Below, one piece after another: positions 9,966 to 18,907 of a DNA stretch of 64,000 bases. The stretch is taken from contig CAVXFS010000004.1 in assembly GCA_963761115.1 (NCBI GenBank), positions 789,467 to 853,466 of the forward strand, in the 5' to 3' direction. Below the pieces are notes generated by a model, which worked only from the letters and a program-made list of their open reading frames with translations, was not told where the DNA came from and made no database searches. The translations under genes and the position numbers were made by a program. Positions within the stretch are counted from its first letter, which is position 1. Every line of letters starts with the position of its first letter. This stretch comes from CAVXFS01 sp963761115 (lineage in GTDB: Bacteria > Pseudomonadota > Gammaproteobacteria > Burkholderiales > Gallionellaceae).

Positions 9966-10406
9966 TCATTGCTGACATTCCTCGCTGATGCGTTTGCGGG
10001 TTTCCGCGGCCCGCATTTTCAGTTCCGCGTCGTCCAGGAAGATGGATTCGCCTTTGTCATTGTACGAAGAAATGCGTCCGCCATTTTCCAGCGTGGTCAG
10101 CCTGGCGTGTAATTGATTGCAGAGATTCTGCTGCCTTTGTTCCTTCTCTCTTTTCTTGGTGGCTGTCTGAGCCATTTCTTCATCGGCCTTTTGTTTCTTT
10201 TTCAATTCCATTTCCTGCTCAGCAATGGATTTTTGAGCGGGGACGCCGCTGGCAACAGAAGGGACCGAAATGGATTTCACTTTTACATCGTTCGGGGCAG
10301 GGTCATCGGAATAATGCACCTGTCCGTTGGCATCCACCCATTTGTTAAGGGCAGCCTGGCTATTAACGGCAAACAGTATCAGGCAAATTGATAGATAGAA
10401 TTTCAT
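9966..10406 (-). CDS. DUF4124 domain exported protein
   Basis: A 146-residue protein with a signal peptide (MKFYLSICLILFAVNSQA) followed at once by the DUF4124 core KWVDANGQVHYSDDP. The rest is a highly charged coiled-coil-like stretch (~residues 62-95, Lys/Glu/Gln-rich) and a tail with two Cys. The family is periplasmic and common in beta/gammaproteobacteria; its function is unknown. The transcript is probably monocistronic. Confidence 0.85.
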   Translation of the reverse strand: MKFYLSICLILFAVNSQAALNKWVDANGQVHYSDDPAPNDVKVKSISVPSVASGVPAQKSIAEQEMELKKKQKADEEMAQTATKKREKEQRQQNLCNQLHARLTTLENGGRISSYNDKGESIFLDDAELKMRAAETRKRISEECQQ

Positions 10407-10479
10407 GATGAAAAATCCTTAGAGAAGAATTCGTTAAGATATCTTTATTGTATCAACCGATTGGCGGATATATTTTAGC

Positions 10480-11844
10480 TTATAAATTAACTTCTGCGCG
10501 CGCCCCCAGGATCCATACGTTTTGCAGGACAGGCGACCCGCTGGGGTCGAGTTTCATATTTGGATTGGCGATGTATTGCAAGGTGGGTTGTAGTGCGAGC
10601 CAGGATTTCAATTGCGCGCGATAGGTTGCCTCCACCTGGGTCTGGTTGTCTGCAGCGCCAGGGTTGAGTTGCAGGAATTTGTCGCTGGCATGGTTGTAGG
10701 TGATTGCGATACCGGCGATATCGTCACCGCGTCCGGCAAACAGGCCGCGATAGCGCAGGCCGATACTGCCCGTCCAGTCGGCCTGGTGGAGGTCGCGGTT
10801 GGCAGTGCCGAAGCGGACAAAGCCGGCCATGCCACGCTCGGGGTGATCTTTCCTTGCCATCAAACTGCGTTCGGCGAGGAAGTAAATTCCCCGGTCCGGG
10901 CGACTAACGGTTGAGTCAATCAGGTCACCAAACTGCGTCGTGTAGCGCCAGTAGCCAAGGGCTGTCTTGTTGAACGACTCAATTTCTTCCTGGGGGGTGG
11001 CTTCCGAGGCACTGTCTGATGCAACAACTGCCTGCGGTGTCAGGCCAAATTCCATGACCGAGAGCGTGCCATCCCCTTTGTTTAACTGGATATGTGTGCC
11101 ATAGAAATTGTCGGGGTCACCCGGGACACCGTCGGTCAAGGCGTATTGCGCATAATAATTCTTGCCGGGAGAGGTGTATTTCAAGCGTAGAGCCAGTGCT
11201 CCCAACGGATAGATTGGTGGGCCAACCAGTCCACCTTGTGCCATGTCGTTTGCCATGCCGTATGGCGGCTGGATGAACAGACTGGAACTGTCCGTGACAT
11301 AAAACTCGGAATCGACCGGATACAATCCGGCCAGCACTGACAATGTGTCATCAGCAAAATTCTTTTGTATCCAGGCATGGTAAAACTGGCCAGTATTCAC
11401 GCTGGTCTCGATGTTGTCCACACCAACGAAAGTACCGGCATAATCGCGGTTGAATTTGCTGCCCAGCGCGCTATGAAAGACAATATAAGCGGTGGTGGCA
11501 TGCCAGCCCAGTAATTTCTCCAGGTCCAGAGCGGCTCCGGCTTCGGTGTATCCCATCCAGGCCGCACCGCGCTTGATGCCACCGGAAATGTCCGACAGAA
11601 AGTCACTCTTGTGGGATAGCTCGAGACTTATACCCCGGTCATTGAGATTGGCTCGTGTCGCGGACCAGCTGGCGGGGAGGGGTGAAGTATTCAAGCCTGC
11701 CGCAGGTTGCAAGGAAGTGCTTGTCGAGGACAGATCTGTTGACAATTTCAGTGACAGGGAGTCTGGCACGGTTGATGAGGCGGCATCAGCCGTGCCGGCC
11801 AATACTGCTGTGACCACCACAGCAATAATATAGCGTGTAAACAT
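10480..11844 (-). CDS. OprB-family carbohydrate porin
   Basis: About 454 residues from the Met at 11844, which is preceded by a strong GGGAGG. It has a signal peptide ending in GTADA and the hallmarks of OprB porins: an LNDRGISLELSHKSDF-type first strand, repeated aromatic-ending beta strands, YALTDGVPGDPDNF, RGIYFLAERSL and a C-terminal strand ending in NL. It would form an outer-membrane channel for sugars or other small solutes. There is no adjacent uptake system. An upstream start adds 19 residues with no leader character and is not favoured. Confidence 0.88.
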   Translation of the reverse strand: MFTRYIIAVVVTAVLAGTADAASSTVPDSLSLKLSTDLSSTSTSLQPAAGLNTSPLPASWSATRANLNDRGISLELSHKSDFLSDISGGIKRGAAWMGYTEAGAALDLEKLLGWHATTAYIVFHSALGSKFNRDYAGTFVGVDNIETSVNTGQFYHAWIQKNFADDTLSVLAGLYPVDSEFYVTDSSSLFIQPPYGMANDMAQGGLVGPPIYPLGALALRLKYTSPGKNYYAQYALTDGVPGDPDNFYGTHIQLNKGDGTLSVMEFGLTPQAVVASDSASEATPQEEIESFNKTALGYWRYTTQFGDLIDSTVSRPDRGIYFLAERSLMARKDHPERGMAGFVRFGTANRDLHQADWTGSIGLRYRGLFAGRGDDIAGIAITYNHASDKFLQLNPGAADNQTQVEATYRAQLKSWLALQPTLQYIANPNMKLDPSGSPVLQNVWILGARAEVNL

Positions 11845-12175
11845 CCTGTAATCCTCCCTTTGGCCTTGCTGGCGTTTCGTGCAGCCTGAAGGATACCGCA
11901 AAAATCAGGAAAGACCCCAAATCAATAGCCATCTTGCCTGCAATTACAGTGAGGACTGACAGTGGCCGAGGCTTGCCGTCCGGCGATGGAGCGGAGGGCA
12001 GGGGATATATATCGGAGGCTTAAAATACTCCCCAGCCACAATTCAGACCCGGTATCGGTGGGGGAAGCGTGCCACCCTGAAAAATGCTCCGTGGCATGAA
12101 ACTAATGAATGGGCTTGAGCAACTACCGCATTCGAGAGTAAAATGCAGGACTTTTTTACGGAGAGTTAGAAAGAT
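11845..12175. other. Divergent promoter region, porin and rpsO
   Basis: About 330 bases between two divergent transcripts. It should hold the promoters of both. An inverted repeat TGCCAC/GTGGCA (12070-12075 and 12091-12096) lies ~80 bases before rpsO and could form a hairpin in its leader; its role is unknown. Confidence 0.45.
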
Positions 12176-12445
12176 ATGTCCATTACGGCAGCGACAAAAT
12201 CGCAAATCGTGACCGATTTCCAGCGTAGCAAGGGTGACACAGGTTCTCCCGAAGTTCAAGTTGCATTGATGACTGCGCGCATCAATTACCTGACTGGTCA
12301 TTTCAAGGAACACAGCAAGGATCACCATTCGCGCCGCGGTTTGCTGCGTCTGGTGAGCCGTCGTCGCAAATTGCTGGATTACCTCAAGGGCAAGAATGAG
12401 GACAGCTATCGCGCTTTGATCCAACGCCTGGAACTGCGCAAATAA
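12176..12445 (+). CDS. rpsO: 30S ribosomal protein S15
   Basis: An 89-residue S15 with the typical DTGSPEVQVALMTARI and KDHHSRRGLLRLVSRRR segments. It binds 16S rRNA in the platform of the small subunit. GGAGAGTTAG precedes the ATG. The rpsO-pnp order is widely conserved; a hairpin follows the stop before pnp. Confidence 0.98.
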   Translation: MSITAATKSQIVTDFQRSKGDTGSPEVQVALMTARINYLTGHFKEHSKDHHSRRGLLRLVSRRRKLLDYLKGKNEDSYRALIQRLELRK

Positions 12446-12459
12446 GCTACAAGCCAATG

Positions 12460-12479
12460 TGGGTCGCATATGCGGCCCA
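12460..12479 (+). terminator. Hairpin between rpsO and pnp
   Basis: A 9-bp stem (TGGGTCGCA with TGCGGCCCA, one G-U pair, AT at the tip) starts 15 bases after the rpsO stop and is followed by TTTCATTTC. The T tract is weak, so it may be a partial terminator or an RNA-processing hairpin, as in the E. coli rpsO-pnp junction. Confidence 0.6.
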
Positions 12480-12554
12480 TTTCATTTCGGGTACGGTATT
12501 CCATCATCATGGCGCAACGGCGCGTCATGTCATGTTCTTATAGAGAGGCGAATT

Positions 12555-14672
12555 TTGAGTCATTATAAAAAATCAGTTAAATACGGCGATCATCAATTGA
12601 CCCTGGAAACCGGTGAGATTGCGCGCCAGGCAAGCGGCGCGGTGATGGTCAGTCTCGATGACACGGTGGTGCTGGTTACAGTAGTGGGCAGGAAGGACGC
12701 CAAGCCGGAACAGGATTTTTTCCCGCTTACCGTGGATTACCAGGAACGTACTTATGCTGCCGGCAAGATTCCCGGTGGCTTCTTTCGCCGTGAAGGCCGG
12801 CCGAGCGAGAAGGAGATCCTGACTTCGCGTCTGATCGACCGTCCGCTGCGTCCGCTGTTCCCGGAAAGTTTCTACAACGAGGTGCAAATCGTTGCCACGG
12901 TAATGTCTTCCGACAGCGAGATCGATTCCGACATTCCTGCGATGATCGGCGCATCCGCCGCGTTGGCAATATCCGGCATCCCGTTCGATGGTCCTATCGG
13001 CGCGGCGCGTGTGGGTTACCTTAACGGTGGTTATCTGCTCAACCCGACAGCCGAGCAACTCAAGGATTCGAAGATGGACCTGGTGGTCGCCGGTACGTCG
13101 CAGGCAGTGCTGATGGTGGAATCGGAAGCGCAGGAATTGCCTGAAGACGTGATGCTGGGTGCGGTCATGTTTGGTCACGAGCAGATGCAGACTGTGATCA
13201 ATGCGATCAACGAAATGGCGGATGCCATTGGGCAGGATGCCTGGGATTGGACGGCTCCGGCCAAGGACGAGGCACTTATCGCCAAACTGGCGGAATTGGC
13301 CGACAATGATCTGCAAGCCGCTTATGCGATACGCCAGAAGCAGGCACGCACGGTTGAAGTGGACTCGATCCGTGCTCGCACGGTTGATGCATTGCTGGCC
13401 GCAGATGAGACACTGCAAAAGAATCATGTAAACGACCTGTTCAGCGCACTGGAAGCCAAGATCGTGCGCGGCCAGATACTCAGCGGAGAACCGCGCATAG
13501 ATGGACGCGATACCCGCACCGTGCGCCCGATCACCATCCGCACCGGCGTGCTGCCGCGTTCCCATGGTTCGGTGCTATTCACGCGTGGCGAAACACAGGC
13601 TCTGGTTGTGGCGACGCTGGGTACCGCACGCGATGCGCAGATCATTGATGCGTTGCAAGGCGAATACCGAGATCGTTTCATGCTGCATTACAACTTTCCT
13701 CCCTATGCTACCGGTGAAACCGGACGTGTGGGTACTCCCAAGCGCCGCGAGATAGGTCATGGCCGCCTGGCCAAGCGCGCATTGGTCGCAGGGTTGCCGA
13801 GCGAGGAAGATTTCGGCTACTCCATGCGCATCGTGTCCGAAATCACGGAATCGAACGGCTCCAGTTCGATGGCCTCGGTGTGCGGAGGTTGCCTGGCCAT
13901 GATGGATGCGGGCGTGCCGTTCAAGAATCACATTGCAGGTATTGCCATGGGCCTGATCAAGGATGGCAACCGCTTCGCCGTGTTGACAGACATCCTTGGT
14001 GATGAAGATCACCTGGGTGATATGGACTTCAAGGTGGCGGGTTCTGAAAATGGCATAACCGCACTGCAGATGGACATCAAGATCAATGGCATCACGCGCG
14101 ATATCATGCAGGCTGCACTGAGCCAGGCGCGCGAAGGTCGCTTGCATATCCTCGGTATCATGCAGCAGGTCATGCCGACAGTACGTGCCGAAGTGTCCAT
14201 GCATGCGCCACGCATGATCAAGATGAAAATAAATCCGGACAAGATCCGCGACGTGATCGGCAAGGGTGGTGCGGTGATCCGAGCGCTGACAGAAGAGACC
14301 GGTACTACCATCGATATCGACGAAGAAGGCATCGTTACCATCGCCAGCGTGAGCGGTGAGGGCGGCATGCTCGCCAAGAAGCGCATTGAAGATATTGTGG
14401 CGGAAGTCGAAGTGGGCAAGATCTACGAAGGTCCGGTGGTAAAGTTGCTGGATTTTGGTGCCATCGTCAATGTGCTGCCCGGCAAGGATGGGCTATTGCA
14501 TATTTCGCAGATATCGAACGAGCGTATCAATAGTGTTGCAGACCACCTGAAAGAAGGCCAGATCGTCAAGGTTAAGGTGCTGGAAGCAGATGACAAGGGA
14601 CGCATGCGCTTGAGCATGAAAGCGCTGGCAGTGGAAGCCGAAGCAAGTCCAGTTCAGGAACAGGGCGATTAA
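12555..14672 (+). CDS. pnp: Polyribonucleotide nucleotidyltransferase (PNPase)
   Basis: A 705-residue phosphorolytic 3'-5' exoribonuclease of the degradosome. It has two RNase PH-like halves, with the active-site region in the second (TRGETQALVVATLG; SMRIVSEITESNGSSS), a KH domain near residue 556 (IGKGGAVIRALTEETG) and an S1 domain near 620-690. The start is TTG at 12555 with AGAGAGG upstream, giving the family N-terminus SHYKKSVKYGDHQLTLETG. The longer reading frame extends into the rpsO hairpin and is not translated sense. Confidence 0.97.
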   Translation: MSHYKKSVKYGDHQLTLETGEIARQASGAVMVSLDDTVVLVTVVGRKDAKPEQDFFPLTVDYQERTYAAGKIPGGFFRREGRPSEKEILTSRLIDRPLRPLFPESFYNEVQIVATVMSSDSEIDSDIPAMIGASAALAISGIPFDGPIGAARVGYLNGGYLLNPTAEQLKDSKMDLVVAGTSQAVLMVESEAQELPEDVMLGAVMFGHEQMQTVINAINEMADAIGQDAWDWTAPAKDEALIAKLAELADNDLQAAYAIRQKQARTVEVDSIRARTVDALLAADETLQKNHVNDLFSALEAKIVRGQILSGEPRIDGRDTRTVRPITIRTGVLPRSHGSVLFTRGETQALVVATLGTARDAQIIDALQGEYRDRFMLHYNFPPYATGETGRVGTPKRREIGHGRLAKRALVAGLPSEEDFGYSMRIVSEITESNGSSSMASVCGGCLAMMDAGVPFKNHIAGIAMGLIKDGNRFAVLTDILGDEDHLGDMDFKVAGSENGITALQMDIKINGITRDIMQAALSQAREGRLHILGIMQQVMPTVRAEVSMHAPRMIKMKINPDKIRDVIGKGGAVIRALTEETGTTIDIDEEGIVTIASVSGEGGMLAKKRIEDIVAEVEVGKIYEGPVVKLLDFGAIVNVLPGKDGLLHISQISNERINSVADHLKEGQIVKVKVLEADDKGRMRLSMKALAVEAEASPVQEQGD

Positions 14673-14679
14673 GTTCATG

Positions 14680-14710
14680 GGGGGATCCGTAGTCCGGATC
14701 TCCCTTTTAT
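14680..14710 (+). terminator. Rho-independent terminator of pnp
   Basis: A 10-bp stem (GGGGGATCCG with CGGATCTCCC, one G-U pair, loop TAGTC) is followed by TTTTAT. It begins seven bases after the pnp stop. Confidence 0.85.
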
Positions 14711-14916
14711 TCGCAGCAAGGTTCAGCCTGTTACATGCGGACTGTGGCCCAAGTATGCAGCAATCCACAGCCTTGATTTGCCAATGAGGCACTTGTTAAT
14801 TTTCTGATCTTCGGTTAAGGTTCGCCAATCCCATTGATAATCATGGATAAAGAACCAGTTCTATCCGGGCAGGCTCCCGCAGAAGGAGTTATATACAAGT
14901 AATACAGGAGGGGATT

Positions 14917-15027
14917 ATGTGCTTATTTATAAGGAGTACATATGAAATCCTTCGATCACATCGTTACTTTGCTCGACTGCGACAGGGAAGACGAGTGGAG
15001 CAAGGCAGTATTCAAGCTGGGCAATGA
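14917..15027 (+). other. Possible 36-codon leader frame overlapping luxR start
   Basis: An ATG with a near-perfect Shine-Dalgarno (CAGGAGGGG) opens a 36-codon frame that runs across the luxR start at 14942 in another frame and stops inside luxR. The regulator's own site (AAGGAG at 14931) lies inside this frame. Ribosomes on the leader would occlude or restart at luxR. The peptide itself resembles nothing known; it may be a chance frame. Confidence 0.3.
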
Positions 15028-15667
15028 TTTGGGTTACAAGTACGTATTGTTTGCCGTAGTGCCCAATCGCCATACTCCTCTGGAAAAAGCATTTATCTGC
15101 AGCAATTATCCTACCCAGTGGCGTGCCATCTATGACAGCAAAAAGCTGGTGCACATTGACCCGACGGTCAAGCATTGCCTGAAGCATTCAACGCCCCTGA
15201 TCTGGGAGGCGGATATATTCAGAACAAAGCAGCAAATGGAAATGTACGAAGAAGCTTGCAGCTTTGGACTGCATTCAGGAATCACGCTGCCGTTCCACGG
15301 AGCCAGCAGTGAAGTAGGAATGCTCTGTTTCGTATCCGACCGACACGGCAGAGGGGTTTGCAGCAGGGAATTGAGTGAATTGTCAGCGCTGTCCCTGATG
15401 CGCGATCTTGTTTTTGAGTCTTCTTTGCGTTTTGTAAATCCAGAGGTGAATGAGGCTAAGATGCCGGTTCTGACCCCGCGCGAACTGGAGTGTCTCAAGT
15501 GGTGTGCGGAGGGCAAAAGTTCCTGGGATATAGCGCATATCCTTCATTGTTCCGAGGCGGTGATCAATTTCCATTTTGGCAATCTGCGCCGCAAGTTCGA
15601 TACCACTTCACGACGCCAGGCAGTGGTCAAAGCGATACGACTTGGAATGATATTCCCGCCAGTCTAA
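14942..15667 (+). CDS. LuxR-family quorum-sensing regulator
   Basis: A 241-residue protein. The N-terminal autoinducer-binding domain (residues ~15-165) has the expected W..IYDSK..HIDP...H core with Tyr and Asp-Pro ligand residues, a second Trp in LIWEADIF, and GLHSGITLPFHG. The C-terminal GerE-type helix-turn-helix (~175-240) has LTPRELECLKWCAEGKSSWD and the recognition-helix region INFHFGNLRRKF. It should bind an acyl-homoserine lactone and control promoters. No luxI is adjacent; a LuxI-family synthase lies ~38 kb away at 53310. AAGGAG sits a few bases before the ATG. Confidence 0.88.
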   Translation: MKSFDHIVTLLDCDREDEWSKAVFKLGNDLGYKYVLFAVVPNRHTPLEKAFICSNYPTQWRAIYDSKKLVHIDPTVKHCLKHSTPLIWEADIFRTKQQMEMYEEACSFGLHSGITLPFHGASSEVGMLCFVSDRHGRGVCSRELSELSALSLMRDLVFESSLRFVNPEVNEAKMPVLTPRELECLKWCAEGKSSWDIAHILHCSEAVINFHFGNLRRKFDTTSRRQAVVKAIRLGMIFPPV

Positions 15668-15727
15668 GGCTGTTACGCAAGTTTGCTGGATGAGCATCTG
15701 CTCAAAATGACCAGATGCGTGGTTGGC

Positions 15728-17110
15728 TCAATACTGAGCCGAGGCATAGTTTTCAAAACGAGTGAATTCGCCGCGGAAGGTAAGATCGATCTTCCCGATC
15801 GGCCCATTGCGCTGCTTGGCGATGATAATTTCCGCTTTTCCCTTGTTTTCCTGCGAATCCGGGTTGTAAACCTCATCCCGGTAGATGAACAGGATCAGGT
15901 CGGCATCCTGTTCGATCGCCCCGGATTCACGCAGATCCGACATCACCGGGCGCTTGTTGGGTCGTTGCTCCAGACTGCGGTTAAGTTGAGACAAGGCTAT
16001 CACAGGTACGCTCAGTTCCTTGGCCAGGGCTTTCAGGGAACGGGAGATTTCGGAAATTTCAGTGGCACGGTTTTCACTTGCCTTGTTCGAAGGGGAGGAC
16101 ATCAATTGCAGATAATCGATGATGATCAATCCCAGTCCATTGTTCTGTCGATGCAAGCGGCGCGCGCGCGAGCGCAATTCCAGCGCGTTCAGTGCAGCTG
16201 ATTCATCAATGAATATCGGCGCATCGTTCAGGCGCCCCAGGGCATGCGTCATGCGTGACCAATCGTCGTCTTCCAGGCGCCCGGTGCGCAGATGGTGCTG
16301 GTTGAGTTTGCCAACTGAGCCAATCATGCGCATTGCCAATTGGGTGCCGCCCATTTCCATGCTGAAAATAGCCACAGACTTGTTCAGCTCCAGTGCCGCA
16401 TGTTCTGCGATGTTGACGGAGAATGCAGTCTTGCCCATGCTTGGGCGCCCAGCCACGATGATCAGATCTCCCGGCTGTAAGCCAGAAGTTTCCCGGTCCA
16501 GATCGGCGAAGCCGGTTGCCAATCCAGTTACATCGCTGGCATTGTCGCGCCCATACAATGTTTCAATTCGTTCGACGACCTTGCTTAACAGGGGGGGGAT
16601 GGGTGAGAATCCCTGGCGGCCGCGCTCGCCGGCTTCGGCAATTTCAAACACGCGGCTTTCCGCTTCATCCAGCAGTTGGGACGCATCGCGTCCGGCCGAA
16701 TTGTAGGCGCTGGTGGAAATTTCACTGCCAACTTCGGCCAGTTTGCGCATGATCGAGCGATCCCTGACGATTTCAGCATAACGCCGGACATTGGCTGCAG
16801 ACGGCACATTCTGGGCCAGTGAACCGAGATAAGCCAGTCCGCCGACCTTGTCCAGTTCGCCATTGCTTTCCAGGGACTCTGCAACAGTGATCGCATCGAC
16901 CGGCTTGGCGCGCTCGATCAGCAGCACGATGTTCCGGTAGATCAAACGGTGTTCGAAGCGATAAAAATCCTGTTCGCCAATTACATCGGCCACTTTATCC
17001 CAGGCGCCGGCATCCAGCAGAATACCGCCCAGTACCGATTGTTCGGCCTCGACGGAATGAGGGGGAAGCTTGATTGCTTCAAGCTGAAGGTCACCCAGGG
17101 GATTGGACAT
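15728..17110 (-). CDS. dnaB: Replicative DNA helicase
   Basis: A 460-residue DnaB that unwinds DNA at the replication fork. It has the N-terminal primase-interaction domain (PPHSVEAEQSVLGGILLD), the linker, and the RecA-like domain with Walker A GRPSMGKTAFS near residue 220 and IIIDYLQLM as Walker B. It ends in the typical R-E-S-G-A-I-E-Q-D-A-D and KQRNGP segments. ATG at 17110 is preferred to a GTG nine bases upstream. It lies downstream of the S6-L9 operon but is separated from it by a strong terminator, so it needs its own promoter or readthrough. Confidence 0.97.
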   Translation of the reverse strand: MSNPLGDLQLEAIKLPPHSVEAEQSVLGGILLDAGAWDKVADVIGEQDFYRFEHRLIYRNIVLLIERAKPVDAITVAESLESNGELDKVGGLAYLGSLAQNVPSAANVRRYAEIVRDRSIMRKLAEVGSEISTSAYNSAGRDASQLLDEAESRVFEIAEAGERGRQGFSPIPPLLSKVVERIETLYGRDNASDVTGLATGFADLDRETSGLQPGDLIIVAGRPSMGKTAFSVNIAEHAALELNKSVAIFSMEMGGTQLAMRMIGSVGKLNQHHLRTGRLEDDDWSRMTHALGRLNDAPIFIDESAALNALELRSRARRLHRQNNGLGLIIIDYLQLMSSPSNKASENRATEISEISRSLKALAKELSVPVIALSQLNRSLEQRPNKRPVMSDLRESGAIEQDADLILFIYRDEVYNPDSQENKGKAEIIIAKQRNGPIGKIDLTFRGEFTRFENYASAQY

Positions 17111-17175
17111 ATTTATCACGTTACCGATTATCGACTCGCACGAACCAGCCAGGGTATTTTACTACCCGCCAAAAC

Positions 17176-17203
17176 AAAAAAGGGCTGTTGCCAGCCCTTT
17201 TTT
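17176..17203 (-). terminator. Terminator of the rpsF-rplI operon
   Basis: A stem AGGGCT/AGCCCT with loop GTTGCC is flanked by A and T tracts that extend the pairing. It is symmetric, so it could work both ways, but it sits just past the rplI stop on the minus strand and ahead of dnaB. Confidence 0.88.
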
Positions 17204-17220
17204 TGGAGTGCCGGGTATTT

Positions 17221-17670
17221 CTAGTGTTCGCCCAGCACTGCAACCGTGATGGATGCAACTACATCGGTGTGCAATCCGATATTGATCGGGTAATCGCCCA
17301 CTTGCTTGAGATGACCTTCAGGCATCCGAATGTGCGATTTTTCAACACTGAATCCCTGCAGTTTCAACTCCGCGGCGATATCGGCATTGGTGATCGAACC
17401 GAACAGCTTGCCATCTACACCGGCTTTTTGCACGATCTGCACGGTCAGTCCTGCCAGTTTCTCGGCAATTGCCTGGGCTTCTGCCAGTTTGGCGTTTTCT
17501 GCCGCTTCCAGCTCGCTACGGCGTGCCGCAAATTCAGCCAGGCTGCTTTCCGTGGCTCGCTTGGCTTTGCCTTGCGGAATCAGAAAATTGCGGGCGTAGC
17601 CGGACTTGACCTTGACCACATCGCCCAGTTGGCCAAGATTGGCCATTTTTTCCATCAGTATCACTTGCAT
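17221..17670 (-). CDS. rplI: 50S ribosomal protein L9
   Basis: A 149-residue L9 with the family opening MQVILMEKMANLGQLGDVVKV, the RNFLIPQGKA motif and the long connecting helix (residues ~45-75) to the C-terminal domain. It is the last gene of the rpsF-priB-rpsR-rplI operon, ten bases after rpsR. Confidence 0.98.
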   Translation of the reverse strand: MQVILMEKMANLGQLGDVVKVKSGYARNFLIPQGKAKRATESSLAEFAARRSELEAAENAKLAEAQAIAEKLAGLTVQIVQKAGVDGKLFGSITNADIAAELKLQGFSVEKSHIRMPEGHLKQVGDYPINIGLHTDVVASITVAVLGEH

Positions 17671-17679
17671 GTTCGCTCC

Positions 17680-17949
17680 TTAATGCAAATCGGTGTACGG
17701 CAATAATGCCAGGAAGCGCGCACGTTTCACGGCCGTGCTCAATTGGCGCTGAAAGCGGGACTTGGTGCCGGTGATGCGGGCCGGGATCAGCTTGCCGTTT
17801 TCGCTGATGAATTCCTTGAGGATGTTGATATCCTTGTAATCCACTTCGGCGATTTTTTCTGCGGTGAAGCGGCAGAATTTGCGACGCTTGAACAATTGAC
17901 GCGAAGAGTTGTTCTTCTTGTCATCTTTTTTCTTAAATACTCGAGCCAT
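17680..17949 (-). CDS. rpsR: 30S ribosomal protein S18
   Basis: An 89-residue S18 with the core FCRFTAEKIAEVDYKD, LKEFISENGKLIPARITG and the end KRARFLALLPYTDLH. A basic Lys/Asn/Ser-rich N-terminal extension is present, as in other betaproteobacteria. It is two bases downstream of priB in the same operon. Confidence 0.98.
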   Translation of the reverse strand: MARVFKKKDDKKNNSSRQLFKRRKFCRFTAEKIAEVDYKDINILKEFISENGKLIPARITGTKSRFQRQLSTAVKRARFLALLPYTDLH

Positions 17950-17951
17950 GC

Positions 17952-18269
17952 TTATGCTCCTTCATTCAATCTAATATTGTTTATATGCAGCACCAGTTGC
18001 TTGTTATTCAAGCTGCGCTGGGCAATGAATCCTTCCGCTATCACCTGCTGGCCTTGCTGCATTCGACTTGCCTGTATGGCCATGTCGCCAAATGCAAGAA
18101 CCGGAACTTCACATGTCACCTGGCGGGATATCCCTGCTTCCTGGCGGGTCGAAACGTGATGGAGCTTCAATCCGATCCTGGCTATTCCAGCCGGGGTGTA
18201 ACGCAAATCCTCCAGCACAACGAGTTTGCCTTCAATGACAAACTGGTTACTGCACTCCAATTCACTCAA
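17952..18269 (-). CDS. priB: Primosomal replication protein N
   Basis: A 105-residue single OB-fold protein of the PriB/SSB type, between rpsF and rpsR as is usual in beta- and gammaproteobacteria. It aids PriA in restarting stalled replication forks. Visible segments are LRYTPAGIARIGLKLHHVS and the VTCEVPVLAFGDMA strand. Its start overlaps the end of rpsF by eight bases, suggesting translational coupling. Confidence 0.93.
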   Translation of the reverse strand: MSELECSNQFVIEGKLVVLEDLRYTPAGIARIGLKLHHVSTRQEAGISRQVTCEVPVLAFGDMAIQASRMQQGQQVIAEGFIAQRSLNNKQLVLHINNIRLNEGA

Positions 18270-18672
18270 CTTTAGCGGTGGCGGCGGTGGCTTCTTCAGC
18301 CTGAACCGGTGCCGGTGCCGTCACTGGTGTATCACTACCCAGTGAGCGGGACTTTTCTTCCTTCATCATTGCCGATGGGACGATCACTGCTGCTTTGGTC
18401 TTGATGATCAGGTGGCGCAGAACGGCATCGTTGAATTTGAATGCGTGCTCCAGTTCATCCAGCGTTTCCTGGTTGCATTCTATGTTCATCAGCACGTAAT
18501 GCGCCTTGTGGATTTTTTGAATCGGGTAGGCCAACTGGCGGCGTCCCCAATCTTCCATGCGGTGGATCAGTCCGGCCTTGGATGTTACCAGGGCGCGATA
18601 CCGCTCAACCATCGCTGGAACCTGCTCGCTCTGGTCGGGATGCACGATGAATACTATCTCGTAATGTCGCAA
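18262..18672 (-). CDS. rpsF: 30S ribosomal protein S6
   Basis: A 136-residue S6 starting at a TTG (RHYEIVFIVHPDQSEQVPAM), with GGAG six bases upstream. It has the core RRQLAYPIQKIHKAHYVLMN and VLRHLIIKTKAAV. The C-terminal ~40 residues form a low-complexity Ala/Pro/Val/Thr tail. It is the first gene of the operon; an upstream ATG frame exists but lacks family support. Confidence 0.96.
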   Translation of the reverse strand: MRHYEIVFIVHPDQSEQVPAMVERYRALVTSKAGLIHRMEDWGRRQLAYPIQKIHKAHYVLMNIECNQETLDELEHAFKFNDAVLRHLIIKTKAAVIVPSAMMKEEKSRSLGSDTPVTAPAPVQAEEATAATAKVE

Positions 18673-18907
18673 TTTTTTCTCCTTATGGATAAAGCCCCCC
18701 GTCATGCGTTACGGTGGAGCAAGGTTTTGGGACCGCGCATTATAGCGAAAGCTGTTGTCAGGTCAAGCTTTTTTATCCGGACAATCACGCTCCACCACTG
18801 CCTGATCAGGATGCCTGGATTGAGACCGGGCGAGCCTGTGCGTCACTAACAGTTGTACAATCCACGGCTTCCATCTTTGATTCAGGATGAACGGCCCAAC
18901 GGCAAGC

